A DNA stretch of 64,000 nt from Halorussus amylolyticus (GTDB lineage Archaea; Halobacteriota; Halobacteria; Halobacteriales; Haladaptataceae). A program made the position numbers and the translations under genes. Under the pieces are notes generated by a model. That model was given only the letters and a program-made list of their open reading frames with translations, searched no databases and was not told the origin of the DNA. This document shows positions 7,688 to 16,138 of this stretch, piece after piece; position 1 is the first letter of the stretch, and every line of letters begins with the position of its first letter. The stretch lies in assembly GCF_004143485.2 (NCBI RefSeq), contig NZ_ML974131.1:397749-461748 (forward strand), written 5' to 3'.

Positions 7688-8872
7688 ATGAACGAAGACG
7701 CGTTTCCCACGACCGATGTGGACGTGGAATCCATCGGACCCGAGTCGCTGAAAGACCGAATCGACGACGGAGAGCCTGTCACCATCCTCGACGTTCGGGC
7801 GTCGGGGGAGTTCGAGGAGTGGCACGTGGACGGCGACTCGGTCGAAATCGTCAACGTCCCGTACTTCGAACTGCTCGACGGCGTCAGCGACGACCTCGAC
7901 CGAATCCCCGAGGGCGACCCCCTCGTCGTGGTGTGTGCCAAAGGGGGGTCGAGCGAGTACATCGCGGGCATGCTGGTCGAGGCGGGTCGCGACGCGGTCA
8001 GTCTCGCCGAGGGCATGAACGGGTGGGCGTCCATCTACGAGTACACCGAACTCGACCACGGCGGCGACGCGCTCGTCGCCCAGTACCAGCGCCCGTCGAG
8101 CGGTTGTCTGGGCTACCTCGTGGTGTCGGGCGACGAGGCCGCGGTCGTGGACCCGCTTCGGACGTTCGCAAACACGTACCGACAGGACGCCAAGGCGCTC
8201 GGTGCGGACCTGAAGTACGCCATCGACACCCACATTCACGCCGACCACGTCTCGGGCGTGCGAACGCTCGCCGACGCGGGCGTGGAGGGAGTCGTTCCGG
8301 CGACCTCGGTCGAACGCGGCGTCACCTACGCGGACGAAGTAACTGTCGCGGACGACGGCGACGTGTTCGAAGTCGGCGAGGCGACAATCGAGGCGGTGTA
8401 CACCCCCGGCCACACCTCGGGGATGACCTCCTACCTCGTTGACGATGCGGTTCTCCTGACCGGCGACGGTCTCTTTATCGAGTCCGTCGCCCGCCCGGAC
8501 CTCGAAGAGGGCGACGACGGCGCGCCCGACGCGGCCCGACAGCTCTATGAGTCGCTTCAGGAGCGCGTCCTCGCGCTCGACGACGACACTCTTGTCGGCG
8601 GTGCGCACTTCAGCGACGCGGCCACGCCCGCCGAAGACGGCACCTACACCGCGACTATCGGTGACCTCACCGGTGAGATGGACGCGCTCACGATGGACGA
8701 AGCCGAGTTCGTGGACCTCGTCCTCTCGGACATGCCGCCTCGCCCAGCCAACTACGAGGACATCATCGCGACCAACCTCGGCCAGCGCGACACCGACGAC
8801 GAGGAGGCGTTCGAACTCGAACTCGGTCCGAACAACTGCGCGGCGAGTCAGGACGCGCTGACCAGTGACTGA
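7688..8872 (+). CDS. Rhodanese/metallo-beta-lactamase-fold protein (persulfide dioxygenase-like)
   Basis: A 394-residue two-domain protein. Residues 1-115 are a rhodanese domain with the active-site loop CAKGGSS, which can carry a persulfide. Residues 120-390 are a metallo-beta-lactamase domain with THIHADHVSG (HxHxDH), the later ligand YTPGHTSGM and the Asp ligand in LLTGDGLF. Such proteins oxidise or hydrolyse persulfides in sulfur trafficking. It is followed by two YeeE/YedE genes in the same direction, which supports a role in thiosulfate or persulfide handling. Start at ATG 7688 fits a short leader after the operator at 7621. Confidence 0.85.
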   Translation: MNEDAFPTTDVDVESIGPESLKDRIDDGEPVTILDVRASGEFEEWHVDGDSVEIVNVPYFELLDGVSDDLDRIPEGDPLVVVCAKGGSSEYIAGMLVEAGRDAVSLAEGMNGWASIYEYTELDHGGDALVAQYQRPSSGCLGYLVVSGDEAAVVDPLRTFANTYRQDAKALGADLKYAIDTHIHADHVSGVRTLADAGVEGVVPATSVERGVTYADEVTVADDGDVFEVGEATIEAVYTPGHTSGMTSYLVDDAVLLTGDGLFIESVARPDLEEGDDGAPDAARQLYESLQERVLALDDDTLVGGAHFSDAATPAEDGTYTATIGDLTGEMDALTMDEAEFVDLVLSDMPPRPANYEDIIATNLGQRDTDDEEAFELELGPNNCAASQDALTSD

Positions 8873-8911
8873 ACCGAAACCGAGTCGTCTCCCGAAACAC
8901 CTCCAACGAGC

Positions 8912-9403
8912 ATGGAACTGATACCCCTCGTGACCGCGGCCGAACTGTTCCCGAACGGCGTCGAGCGATACGCAGTCGGCGGACTCCTCATCGGTCTCGG
9001 CGTCGCGGTCATCTACCTCGGAACGGGCATCATCGCGGGCGCGAGCACGTTTCTCGAATCGACGTGGTCGTACGCCTCGAACCTCCCTCGGTTCAATCGG
9101 CCGAAGTACCTCGGTTCGCGCGACTGGCGAATCGTGTTCACGGTCGGCATCGTCCTCGGGGCTGGCGTCTACGCGCTCGCCTTTCAGGGCGGCGCGTGGA
9201 CGACCGATGTCCAGTGGTGGCGGCTGTTCGGCGGGGGCGTCCTCGTCGGTATCGGCACCCGACTCGGCAAGGGGTGTACCTCAGGTCACGGCGTCTGCGG
9301 CGTCGGGTCGGTCTCTCAGACCTCGCTCGTCAACGTCGCGACGTTCATGGCGGTCGCCATCGGGACCGCTCAGCTGGTCCAGGCCGCGGGGGTGTCGCCG
9401 TGA
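8912..9403 (+). CDS. YeeE/YedE family protein (first half-size subunit)
   Basis: A 163-residue membrane protein with about four hydrophobic segments and the family motif GKGCTSGHGVCG near residue 123. Bacterial YeeE imports thiosulfate using conserved cysteines in such motifs. Here the family is split over two consecutive genes, and the stop codon overlaps the GTG start of the second half. Sits between the rhodanese-MBL gene and the second subunit, so thiosulfate or other sulfur-compound uptake is the likely job. Confidence 0.85.
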   Translation: MELIPLVTAAELFPNGVERYAVGGLLIGLGVAVIYLGTGIIAGASTFLESTWSYASNLPRFNRPKYLGSRDWRIVFTVGIVLGAGVYALAFQGGAWTTDVQWWRLFGGGVLVGIGTRLGKGCTSGHGVCGVGSVSQTSLVNVATFMAVAIGTAQLVQAAGVSP

Positions 9404-9885
9404 GCGCCGCGAGCGACCGCGGAGACGCCGACGGGCGACACCCGCTGTTCATGCCGGTGATACTTCTCGGCGGGCTGATATTCGGATTCGGTCTCGGCTA
9501 CAGCCACATGGCGCGCCCGGAGGTCGTCCTCGACTTCCTCCAGTTTGACGACCTCGGGCTCGTCTTCGTGATGGGCGGGGCCGCGGTGGTCAGCGCGTTC
9601 ACCTTCGCGCTCGGGACGCGAGTCCTCGACCGCGCGCCGCTGACCGGCAAGCCCTACACCCGCCGACTCAAGTCGCTCGACCGGAACGTCCTCGTCGGCG
9701 GCGGGATATTCGGCGTCGGGTGGGGCGTCTCGGGCATCTGTCCGGGCGCGGCCTACGCCAGCCTCGGCGTCGGGAACGTCCCGATTCTGTGGGCCATTGC
9801 CGGAATGTTCGTCGGCGCGTACGTCCAAGCGTTCTGGCGCGCCAGAACCGCCGAGACGAGCGTCGCACCCACCGCGAGCGACTAA
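9400..9885 (+). CDS. YeeE/YedE family protein (second half-size subunit)
   Basis: A 161-residue membrane protein starting at GTG 9400, which overlaps the previous stop codon (GTGA), so translation is probably coupled. It has about four membrane segments and the signature GWGVSGICPGAAYASLG around residue 113, with the conserved Cys of the YedE type. Together with the preceding gene it makes a full-length two-lobe transporter. An upstream in-frame ATG at 9064 lies inside the previous gene and gives an Arg-rich, non-membrane head, so it was not used. Confidence 0.85.
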   Translation: MSAASDRGDADGRHPLFMPVILLGGLIFGFGLGYSHMARPEVVLDFLQFDDLGLVFVMGGAAVVSAFTFALGTRVLDRAPLTGKPYTRRLKSLDRNVLVGGGIFGVGWGVSGICPGAAYASLGVGNVPILWAIAGMFVGAYVQAFWRARTAETSVAPTASD

Positions 9886-10327
9886 TCGAACGACTCCGCT
9901 CTCCAACGCGCTGGTCGAGCCAACAGCACTGCTGACGCTTCTCATCGCCGGATTTGCGAGGCTGTTCATGGTGTGGGTCGTCGGCGTGGGGTCGTCGGGC
10001 GCGAACGGGTTCGCGCCCGCGGCGGATACGGCGTCCTCGCGCTCCAACTGGCCTTGTGAGTGTTCGGGCTTGGTCTCCTGGGCAATCTTGAAAGAAGCTT
10101 CCAATACCGGCCGAGAAGGATACGACGAAGCTATCGGTATCGGTGAGTACCTTGTCGAAACCCGCGAAGAGATGGCGTATTCGTATACATCACACAGGAG
10201 TTCGACGAATGTAATAGTGCGTGAGGCTCCCAAAAACCGATACTGGCACTAGACGGGTAGACGAAATCAGACAGAATAGTATGATTCGAACATAACTGGC
10301 TCGCGGCCCTAACAGACGTGAACGCGC
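9886..10327. other. Gene-poor, probably decayed segment
   Basis: There is no convincing gene in this 442-bp stretch. Short open frames exist on both strands but none has a recognisable domain. A perfect palindrome lies at 9996-10019 (11-bp arms, GG loop). Flanked by an intact YeeE pair and a broken TauE gene, the segment is probably the residue of a deleted gene. Confidence 0.5.
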
Positions 10328-10483
10328 ATGGTAGCGGCCGAAGGACCGCTCACGGTCGATTTCGAAGCGATGCGACTCGTCGGACTCGTGGTGGTGGAGG
10401 TCGCAGTTCTCTATCTGAGATACGGCGCGTTAGAACGCGCGGTCGGCCCGGCGGTAAAACAGTCGGTGGTCGGTGAGAACTGA
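10328..10483 (+). CDS. Small membrane protein (DUF7512-like), TauE partner
   Basis: A 51-residue protein with one membrane helix (VGLVVVEVAVLYLRYGAL), a glycine/alanine-poor head and the tail ERAVGPAVKQSVVGEN. Its stop overlaps the ATG of the following TauE/SafE remnant (TGATG). In haloarchaea a small protein of this kind is often encoded just before a TauE/SafE exporter gene. The frame itself is intact although its neighbour is broken. Family naming is from memory. Confidence 0.55.
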   Translation: MVAAEGPLTVDFEAMRLVGLVVVEVAVLYLRYGALERAVGPAVKQSVVGEN

Positions 10484-11117
10484 TGTTCGAACTGTTCGGT
10501 ATGAGTGCGGCGTTGCTCGGCCTGTTCGTGGTCTTCGGACTCATGATAGGCGTGCTATTCGGGACCTCGGTCATCGCGACGCTCAAACACCGCGACCTCG
10601 AGCAAGTCGATTACAAACTCGGCGTCGCGATGATACTCGGGACCACTGCGGGACTCGAAATCGGAAAGCAAGCCGTCGTCGGTCTCCAAGCCGACGGCTC
10701 CGCCGACGCCATCATCAGCGTTACCTACGTGGTCCTGTTGGGCGGTATCGGCGCGTTCTTCACCTGCCAATCGCTCAAGGCGACGGTGGCGGCGGCGTCG
10801 AACACGACGCTACCGCGCACGCCGACACGAACGACATTCCCGACATCGCGAAGAAGATTCAGTCGTACCGGATTCCCCCGATGTTGACCCTGCGCGGCGG
10901 CGTGTAGGTGTCGCTCTGGGTGATACTGGACGTCGCGTTCGCGACCGGCCTGCTGTCGGGGTTCCTCGGCGCCGGCGGGGGGTTGATTCGAATGCCCGCG
11001 CTGTTCTACCTCATCGGCGTCCCCGTGCCGGTCGCGGTCGGAACCGACCTGTTCAAAATCGTGTTCTCCGACGGCATCGGGAACTACCTCTACGCGTCGG
11101 CGTCGGCCAGCGACTGA
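10483..11117 (+). pseudogene. Decayed sulfite exporter TauE/SafE family gene
   Basis: Three kinds of damage are visible. (1) The N-terminus reads MFELFGMSAALLGLFVVFG then jumps to GTSVIATLKHRDLEQVDYKLG; intact relatives, as I recall them, have about 35 more residues here. (2) Around 10780-10795 the frame shifts: the first frame runs into nonsense while another continues EHDATAHADTNDIPDIAKKI. (3) That second frame meets TAG at 10905-10907 between RGGV and VSLWVILDVAF, where one base change from CAG would restore reading. The frame then continues GLLSGFLGAGGGLIRMPALFY and stops at 11117, missing the C-terminal half. The product would be a multi-span sulfite/sulfonate exporter. Confidence 0.8.
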
Positions 11118-11141
11118 GCCGACGCCACCCGCGGAGCAGTG

Positions 11142-11160
11142 TTGTGCAATGCATGCAAAA
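11142..11160. promoter_or_regulatory. Palindromic operator-like site before the HTH regulator
   Basis: TTGTGCAATGCATGCAAAA contains the palindrome TGCATGCA and the TTGTGCAA half-site also seen, inverted, at 7621. It lies about 40-58 bp before ATG 11200, where a transcription start would fall for a short archaeal leader. Autoregulation by the downstream HTH protein is inferred. Confidence 0.5.
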
Positions 11161-11199
11161 CATTTTACGTGCGTGGTTCTTAGCCGCGGGCAGATACAG

Positions 11200-11595
11200 A
11201 TGGCAGATTCGATGGCCGAATATCTCCAGAAGGACATGGAGTGCGAGGGGTTGTTGGAGTGCATCCACGGCCTGAAGGAACTCGACCGCGAGTGTTTCCA
11301 CGTGCTGGTCGAGAGCGAAGCACCGCTGACCATCGACGAGGTCGCCGACCGCGTCGACCGCGAGCGCTCGACCGCGTATCGCTCCATCCAGCGACTCCTC
11401 CAGACGGGGTTCGTCCAGAAGGAGCAGGTCAACTACGAACAGGGCGGCTACTACCACGTCTACCGGCCGACCGACCCCGACGAGGTCGCCGACGACATGC
11501 AGCGGATGCTCAACGACTGGTACGCCAAAATGGGCCAGTTGCTCAGTGAGTTCCGCGAGAAGTACGACCAACAGGCCGTGCCCGCGGAGAACTGA
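11200..11595 (+). CDS. HTH transcriptional regulator of the sulfur locus (TrmB/ArsR-like)
   Basis: A 131-residue protein with a winged helix: LTIDEVADRVDRERSTAYRSIQRLLQTGFV is the helix-turn-helix, followed by a wing (YEQGGYYHVYRP) and a C-terminal helix for dimerisation. Cysteines occur near the N-terminus (CEGLLECIHG) and in RECFHVL, which could sense redox or sulfur state. Start at ATG 11200 is chosen over ATG 11149, which overlaps the operator. It closes a locus of sulfur-handling genes; regulation of that locus is inferred. Confidence 0.75.
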   Translation: MADSMAEYLQKDMECEGLLECIHGLKELDRECFHVLVESEAPLTIDEVADRVDRERSTAYRSIQRLLQTGFVQKEQVNYEQGGYYHVYRPTDPDEVADDMQRMLNDWYAKMGQLLSEFREKYDQQAVPAEN

Positions 11596-11660
11596 GGCCT
11601 CGATTCGAGACTTCAGTCCGAACGTCACCGTTTTGCCCCGCGGCGACGAACTCGTGACCG

Positions 11661-12305
11661 ATGAACCGAGACGAGGCCATCGAGCGCGTCGAGGAGATTC
11701 TCGCCAGCGTGGAAGGAGACACCATGCCCGTTCCCGTCCGAGAGCTGTGGGTGTACGGCGACGCCGCGCTGGGTCTCGACCCCATCGACCGCCTCGACGT
11801 GTACGTCACCAAAGACATCCTGCTCGGTGGCGATGCCGACCGCGAGGCCGAATTCCGGAAGTCCCACGGTGTCGAGGGCGTCGGCAAGACGGTGCGCGCC
11901 GAGTGGGCCGACGAGTATCCCGACCTGATTCGGGCCAACGACAGCGGTCACGCCGCACCGGAGAAGTGTCTGGCCGCCCACCTCCTACCCGAAGGCGAAC
12001 CGATTCACCTCGAAGTGTGTAATTCGAGCTTCGAGGACAACGTGACCCAACGGCTCCGCGGCGCGATGGCTCGCGAAGCCTACGAGCAGATTCTCGACCC
12101 GCGCGGGGTGTGTCTCTGGGCCGAGGGCCAGCGGAGCGACGAGGCGCTCCGAAAGCTCCGCGAAGGCGAACTCGTCTTCCCGACGCTCCCCGACGCGCTG
12201 GAGATGTTGGGGATGGACGAAGGCGATACCGAGGAGGCCGCAGAGGCGGTCGAGTCCTACCGGAAGCGCCAGGAAGGGGCAACCGTCCGCGGCGACGTGG
12301 TGTAG
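11661..12305 (+). CDS. Conserved haloarchaeal protein (DUF7095-like)
   Basis: A 214-residue acidic protein with no membrane segments. It begins MNRDEAIERVEEILASVEG; a segment ELWVYGDAALGLDPIDRLDVYV resembles nucleotidyltransferase-type folds in pattern only. A later stretch ALEMLGMDEGDTEEAAEAVESYRKRQ is helical. I recognise it as a family restricted to haloarchaea and know no experimental function. It is free-standing, downstream of the sulfur-locus regulator and convergent to the methyltransferase at 12470. Confidence 0.6.
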   Translation: MNRDEAIERVEEILASVEGDTMPVPVRELWVYGDAALGLDPIDRLDVYVTKDILLGGDADREAEFRKSHGVEGVGKTVRAEWADEYPDLIRANDSGHAAPEKCLAAHLLPEGEPIHLEVCNSSFEDNVTQRLRGAMAREAYEQILDPRGVCLWAEGQRSDEALRKLREGELVFPTLPDALEMLGMDEGDTEEAAEAVESYRKRQEGATVRGDVV

Positions 12306-12361
12306 AAGCGACTCGCTGACGGGCGTCGATGGCGTGGCGAACAGGCCGTGCATTGGTCGTT

Positions 12362-12402
12362 CGCGCGAGGGCGCACGGCGCACCCGCCTCGACCCTCGCG
12401 CG
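12362..12402. repeat. Inverted repeat between convergent genes
   Basis: CGCGCGAGGG (12362-12371) faces CCCTCGCGCG (12393-12402) with a 21-nt spacer. It lies between two convergent genes that end at 12305 and 12470, where a shared terminator or a structured 3' end would fit. No flanking T-run supports a simple terminator. Confidence 0.5.
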
Positions 12403-12469
12403 GCGAGTCTCAGGTCACGGGGGGTCTGGTCGCGCTTTCGTATGTAAAATCTCGGGCGCGAATCAGTTT

Positions 12470-13240
12470 TCACACCGACCCGACGGTCACGTAGAACGGA
12501 ACGACCTCGGCCCGGCGGTACTCGCCGTCTCGCATCTGCTCGACGACCGACCGGCCCATCTCGCGCCAGTCGGTTCGGAGGTCGTCGTACTCTTCGGTCG
12601 AGAGGTCACCACGGAGTAGCGTCTCGCGGTCGTCGGCCAGTCCCTCACCGCTCGCCTTTCGGCGGGCCGATTGGAGGTCGCGCTCGGCGTAGGGCGGTTC
12701 GATGCGTCGGATGTGGTAGTGTCGCCGGGTGGTGATTCCGGAGAGACCTGCTTCCTCGAACGCTTCCCGGACGCCCTCGCCGCCGAGGGTCACGTCGGTC
12801 TCGACGCCGTCGAGGTACGCCCGGCGCGCGCGCGCCGCGAGGCCGGTTTCGGTCTCGACGGTGGATTCGACCGAGACCGCGGCGTTGTCGGGTTCGACCG
12901 CGGCCACGAGGTCCGACGAGACGCGACCGAACTCCCGAACCGCGGCGGCGGGGTCGGGGAGATTGATGAGCAGGGCCTGACACACCACGAGGTCGAAGGC
13001 GTCGTCGCGGAAGGGGAGTCGGAGCGCGTCACCTGCCACCACGGGGAGGGCGCGGTCGGCGTCGCACCCGACCACCTCGCCGGGCGATTCCTCGGCGAGG
13101 ACGCGGGCGAGTTCGCCCGTGCCGCATCCCACGTCGAGGACGCGTTCGCGACCTCCGAGTTCGAGGTCGGCGAGCGCCTCGCGGTCGTCCCACATTCCTC
13201 GGCGCGTGTCCCGGAGGTAGTCGGCGGAGAACTGTCGCAC
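12470..13240 (-). CDS. Class I SAM-dependent methyltransferase
   Basis: A 256-residue protein. Motif I is VLDVGCGTGELARVLAEE around residue 37, followed by the acidic motif II region VVGCDADRAL and DAFDLVVCQALLINLPDPAAAVREFGRV, the typical Rossmann methyltransferase order. The substrate cannot be told from sequence; the C-terminal part is rich in charged residues and may bind it. The gene is alone on the minus strand, convergent with the upstream hypothetical gene and divergent from the DUF192 gene at 13381. Confidence 0.85.
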   Translation of the reverse strand: MRQFSADYLRDTRRGMWDDREALADLELGGRERVLDVGCGTGELARVLAEESPGEVVGCDADRALPVVAGDALRLPFRDDAFDLVVCQALLINLPDPAAAVREFGRVSSDLVAAVEPDNAAVSVESTVETETGLAARARRAYLDGVETDVTLGGEGVREAFEEAGLSGITTRRHYHIRRIEPPYAERDLQSARRKASGEGLADDRETLLRGDLSTEEYDDLRTDWREMGRSVVEQMRDGEYRRAEVVPFYVTVGSV

Positions 13241-13380
13241 GGTTGTCGGCCGACCTACGAACCGGGGGTGGAAAAGTGGGGCGATTCAAAGCCCGGACTT
13301 CTGCGGTCGTTCGCGGTGGCTCGAATCGCTCGCGGAGTTCTGACGACAGAGATTAGGCGGTGCTCCCGCGAGAGGTAGCT

Positions 13381-13884
13381 GTGAACCGAACGGAATTCGC
13401 GCGGTACGCCCTCAGAGTCGCAGGCGTGGTCGTGGTCGCGGCAGTAGTCCTATTTCACACCGGACTCCTCCCGGTCGGCGGGGAGGTCGCTCCCGACCGC
13501 GAGATTCGCGTCACCGACTGCGAGGGCACCGAGAAGGGTCACCTCGAAGTCGGAGTCGCGGAGACGTTCACCGAGCGATACGTCGGTCTGAGTCGCACCG
13601 GGTCGCTCGCTCCCGACGAGGGCCTCGTGCTAGCGTACGACGAAGCCGGGTCGAAGGGCATCGCGATGCGAAACATGAACTTCGCGCTCGACGTGGTGTT
13701 CGTCTCCAGCGACGGCGAAATCACGAAAATCGAGACGCTCGACGCGCCCGAATCGGCGATTTCGTACTACCTGACGTACGACTCGACCTCCGGACCCGGC
13801 CGGTTCGTGGTCGAGACGAACGCCGGATGGGCCGAAGCGAACGGCGTCTCTCCCGGCGATTGCGTTCGCGGGCTTCCGGCGTAG
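13381..13884 (+). CDS. DUF192 family exported or membrane-anchored protein
   Basis: A 167-residue protein, read from GTG 13381 (NRTEFARYALRV), which has a GAGG ribosome-binding-like element just before it; ATG 13360 in frame would add seven residues. A single hydrophobic segment at about 10-28 is a membrane anchor or signal. The rest is the DUF192 beta-barrel, with VETFTERYVGLSRT..., the SKGIAMRNMNFALDVVFVSSDG core and FVVETNAGWAEANGVSPGD. Function of DUF192 proteins is not established. Confidence 0.85.
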   Translation: MNRTEFARYALRVAGVVVVAAVVLFHTGLLPVGGEVAPDREIRVTDCEGTEKGHLEVGVAETFTERYVGLSRTGSLAPDEGLVLAYDEAGSKGIAMRNMNFALDVVFVSSDGEITKIETLDAPESAISYYLTYDSTSGPGRFVVETNAGWAEANGVSPGDCVRGLPA

Positions 13885-13950
13885 CGCGACGCCTCTGTAC
13901 TTCGCCGCGAAGCCAAGGTTGATACCCCGCCGACCGCCTACGATTTCGTA

Positions 13951-14631
13951 GTGTCGTCTCCACGTGCGGACTTTCTATCTGGCGTTCGAGTCGCCGCGCC
14001 GATTCTGCTCGGCGTCGCCCCGTTCGGCATGGTCGCGGGCGTCGCCGCGGTCGGCGCGGGCATCCCTCCAATCGAGGCGCTCGCCATGTCGGTCGTCATC
14101 TTCGCCGGAGCCTCGCAGCTCGCGGCGGCCGAACTCATCGGTCGGAACGCGCCCGCGGTCGTAGTCGTGTTCACGGTGTTCGTCATCAATCTCCGGATGG
14201 TGATGTACAGCGCGTCTATCGCACCGTACTTCGCGCGCCAGTCCGCCAAGTGGAAGGGCTTCCTGTCGTACCTCCTGACCGACCAGGCCTACGCGGTTTC
14301 GCTCCTCAAGTTCGAACGCAACGGGGACGTGTCCCGCCGGTGGTACTACCTCGGCATCGCGGTCCCGCTCTGGGTGGTCTGGCAAATTGCCACCGTCGCC
14401 GGAATCGCGCTCGGGTCGGGCGTTCCCGACGGTTGGCACCTCGACTTCGCGGTCCCGCTCGTCTTCCTCGCGGTCCTCATCCCGGCAGTCACCGACCGCG
14501 CGACCGTGGCGGCCGCGGTCGTCGGCGGAACGGTCGCAATCGTCGCCAACGGTCTCCCGTACAATCTCGGACTGATAACCGCGGCCGTCGTCGGCATCGC
14601 CACCGGCCTGCTGGTGGAGGAGGTGGCGTAG
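13951..14631 (+). CDS. azlC: AzlC family branched-chain amino acid exporter, large subunit
   Basis: A 226-residue protein starting at GTG 13951 with five or more membrane segments. The start FLSGVRVAAPILLGVAPFGM and the stretch SVVIFAGASQLAAAELIG are the AzlC signature. It is followed immediately, with no gap, by azlD at 14632. AzlC and AzlD together export branched-chain amino acids or related compounds such as azaleucine in bacteria; the substrate in this organism is not shown. Confidence 0.9.
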   Translation: MSSPRADFLSGVRVAAPILLGVAPFGMVAGVAAVGAGIPPIEALAMSVVIFAGASQLAAAELIGRNAPAVVVVFTVFVINLRMVMYSASIAPYFARQSAKWKGFLSYLLTDQAYAVSLLKFERNGDVSRRWYYLGIAVPLWVVWQIATVAGIALGSGVPDGWHLDFAVPLVFLAVLIPAVTDRATVAAAVVGGTVAIVANGLPYNLGLITAAVVGIATGLLVEEVA

Positions 14632-14976
14632 ATGCCGGGAACCGACTACGGACCGGTCACGCTCTGGGCCATCATCGTCGTGGCGGGCGTCGCGACCTAC
14701 GCGCTCAGGCTCTCGTTCATCGCGCTGTTCGGCCGTCTCGACGACGTTCCCGAGGGCGTCGAGCGCGCGCTCCGGTTCGTCCCCGCGGCAGTCCTCGCGG
14801 CGTTGGTCGCGCCGGACTTAGTCTACGTCGAGGGGTCGATGTCGCTCCCACCCGCGAACCCGCGCCTGCTCGCGGCCGCGGTCGCGGCCGCGGTCGCGTG
14901 GCGCACCGAGGACATCGCGGCCACGCTCGCCGCCGGGATGGTCGCGCTCTGGGCGCTGTTCTTCGTGATTCCGTAA
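14632..14976 (+). CDS. azlD: AzlD family small subunit of the amino acid exporter
   Basis: A 114-residue membrane protein with about four hydrophobic helices. It begins directly after the azlC stop codon, so it is co-transcribed and probably translationally coupled. The stretch YALRLSFIALFGRLDDVPEGVERALRFVPAAVLAALVAP is the AzlD core. Two Ala/Val-rich helices and a short polar tail end the protein. Confidence 0.9.
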   Translation: MPGTDYGPVTLWAIIVVAGVATYALRLSFIALFGRLDDVPEGVERALRFVPAAVLAALVAPDLVYVEGSMSLPPANPRLLAAAVAAAVAWRTEDIAATLAAGMVALWALFFVIP

Positions 14977-14979
14977 GCG

Positions 14980-15153
14980 TCACCGATTTCGGAGCGTCAA
15001 TATTGCGAGCGCGACTGCGCCGACCGCGAGCGCGAACGTCACCGCGCTGTCTGCGTTCCCGCCGAACCGCCAGCCGAAGACGGTGTAGCCCGCGAAGCCG
15101 ACGACGAACGCGAGCAGGCCGATTGCTTGGAGGACTCTGGACTGTGCGCGCAT
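14980..15153 (-). CDS. Small two-helix membrane protein
   Basis: A 57-residue protein from ATG 15153 (MRAQSRVLQAIGLLAFVVGFAGYTVFGWRF). Two hydrophobic helices are separated by a short GGNADS loop, and it ends in LTLRNR. A longer frame to 15261 overlaps the nfo gene and is charged, so it is not used. No family is recognised. It is convergent with azlD, with 3 bp between the stops. Confidence 0.6.
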   Translation of the reverse strand: MRAQSRVLQAIGLLAFVVGFAGYTVFGWRFGGNADSAVTFALAVGAVALAILTLRNR

Positions 15154-15218
15154 ACCGTCTCTTCTCGCGATATCCGTAAAATAGCTGGGACGCTCGGTTC
15201 TCGTCGCTGCCGGGACGC

Positions 15219-16052
15219 TCAGTTTCCGTTTCGGAGTTCTTTCACGCGCTCGATGTTCCACGCGAAGCCCCGGCCGTCCTCGTGGGGCGTTTCGAGGACG
15301 AGGGGTACGTCTTCGAGGTCGGGGTGATTGACGAAGGCGGACATTCCTTCATCACCGATGTACCCTTCGCCGATGTGGGCGTGTTCGTCCTTGTTGGTGC
15401 CACACTCGTGTTTCGAGTCGTTGAGGTGGACGCACTGGAGGTGTTCGAGACCGACCACGTCGTCGAACTCCGCGACGGCCTCCTCGACCGCCTCCTCGCT
15501 GGAGAGGTCGTAGCCCGCCGCGAAGGCGTGGGCGGTGTCAAGACACACGTCTAAGTCCTGCTCGGAGCGGTCGAGGACCGCGGCGAGATGTTCGAAGTCG
15601 CCGCCGAGTTTGGTTCCCGACCCGGCGTCGCTCTCGACGAGGACGGTCACGCCGTCGGGGATATCGAGTTCGTCGAGCGCGCTCGCGGCGTTGTCGAGGC
15701 CGTTCTCGACGCCCGCGCCGGTGTGTGCGCCGAGGTGGACGTTGACGTAGGGAACGTCGAGCTTGGCGGCCGCATCGACCTCCTTTTGCATACTGTCGAT
15801 GGACTTCTCGCGGAGACCGTCCTTGGGGGTACAGAGGTTCACGAGGTACGACGAGTGGATGACCCACGGACCGACGCCGTTCTCGGTCGAGAGCGACCGG
15901 AACTGCTCGGCCTCGTCGTCGCCGATGTTCGGGTCCTGCCACACCTGGGGCGAGTGGGTGAAAATTTGGCCGCAGTTGCCGCCGTCCTCGACCTGGCTCT
16001 CGACGGCGTTGTACACGCCGCCAGCGATGGATTCGTGCGCTCCGACTTTCAT
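15219..16052 (-). CDS. nfo: Endonuclease IV (AP endonuclease)
   Basis: A 277-residue TIM-barrel endonuclease that nicks DNA at abasic sites using three zinc ions. Signatures are [10 protein letters not shown] at the N-terminus, [27 protein letters not shown] and HLNDSK...[14 protein letters not shown], which supply the His, Asp and Glu metal ligands. Length matches the bacterial and archaeal family. It stands alone, divergent from the peroxiredoxin gene at 16139, and could share a stress-response context with it. Confidence 0.93.
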   Translation of the reverse strand: MKVGAHESIAGGVYNAVESQVEDGGNCGQIFTHSPQVWQDPNIGDDEAEQFRSLSTENGVGPWVIHSSYLVNLCTPKDGLREKSIDSMQKEVDAAAKLDVPYVNVHLGAHTGAGVENGLDNAASALDELDIPDGVTVLVESDAGSGTKLGGDFEHLAAVLDRSEQDLDVCLDTAHAFAAGYDLSSEEAVEEAVAEFDDVVGLEHLQCVHLNDSKHECGTNKDEHAHIGEGYIGDEGMSAFVNHPDLEDVPLVLETPHEDGRGFAWNIERVKELRNGN

Positions 16053-16138
16053 GTGTGCGGGCAGGCATTCGGGGGCTATAGTGGCTTCGAAGGTGTCTCG
16101 GAGCGAATTTTTAAGACGGTCGGGTGATACCCCCCGCT

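Noticed and set aside
9370-10233. A 287-residue minus-strand frame after the YeeE genes
   Set aside because: Most of it is antisense to the second YeeE gene; the rest lacks domains and lies in the decayed segment.
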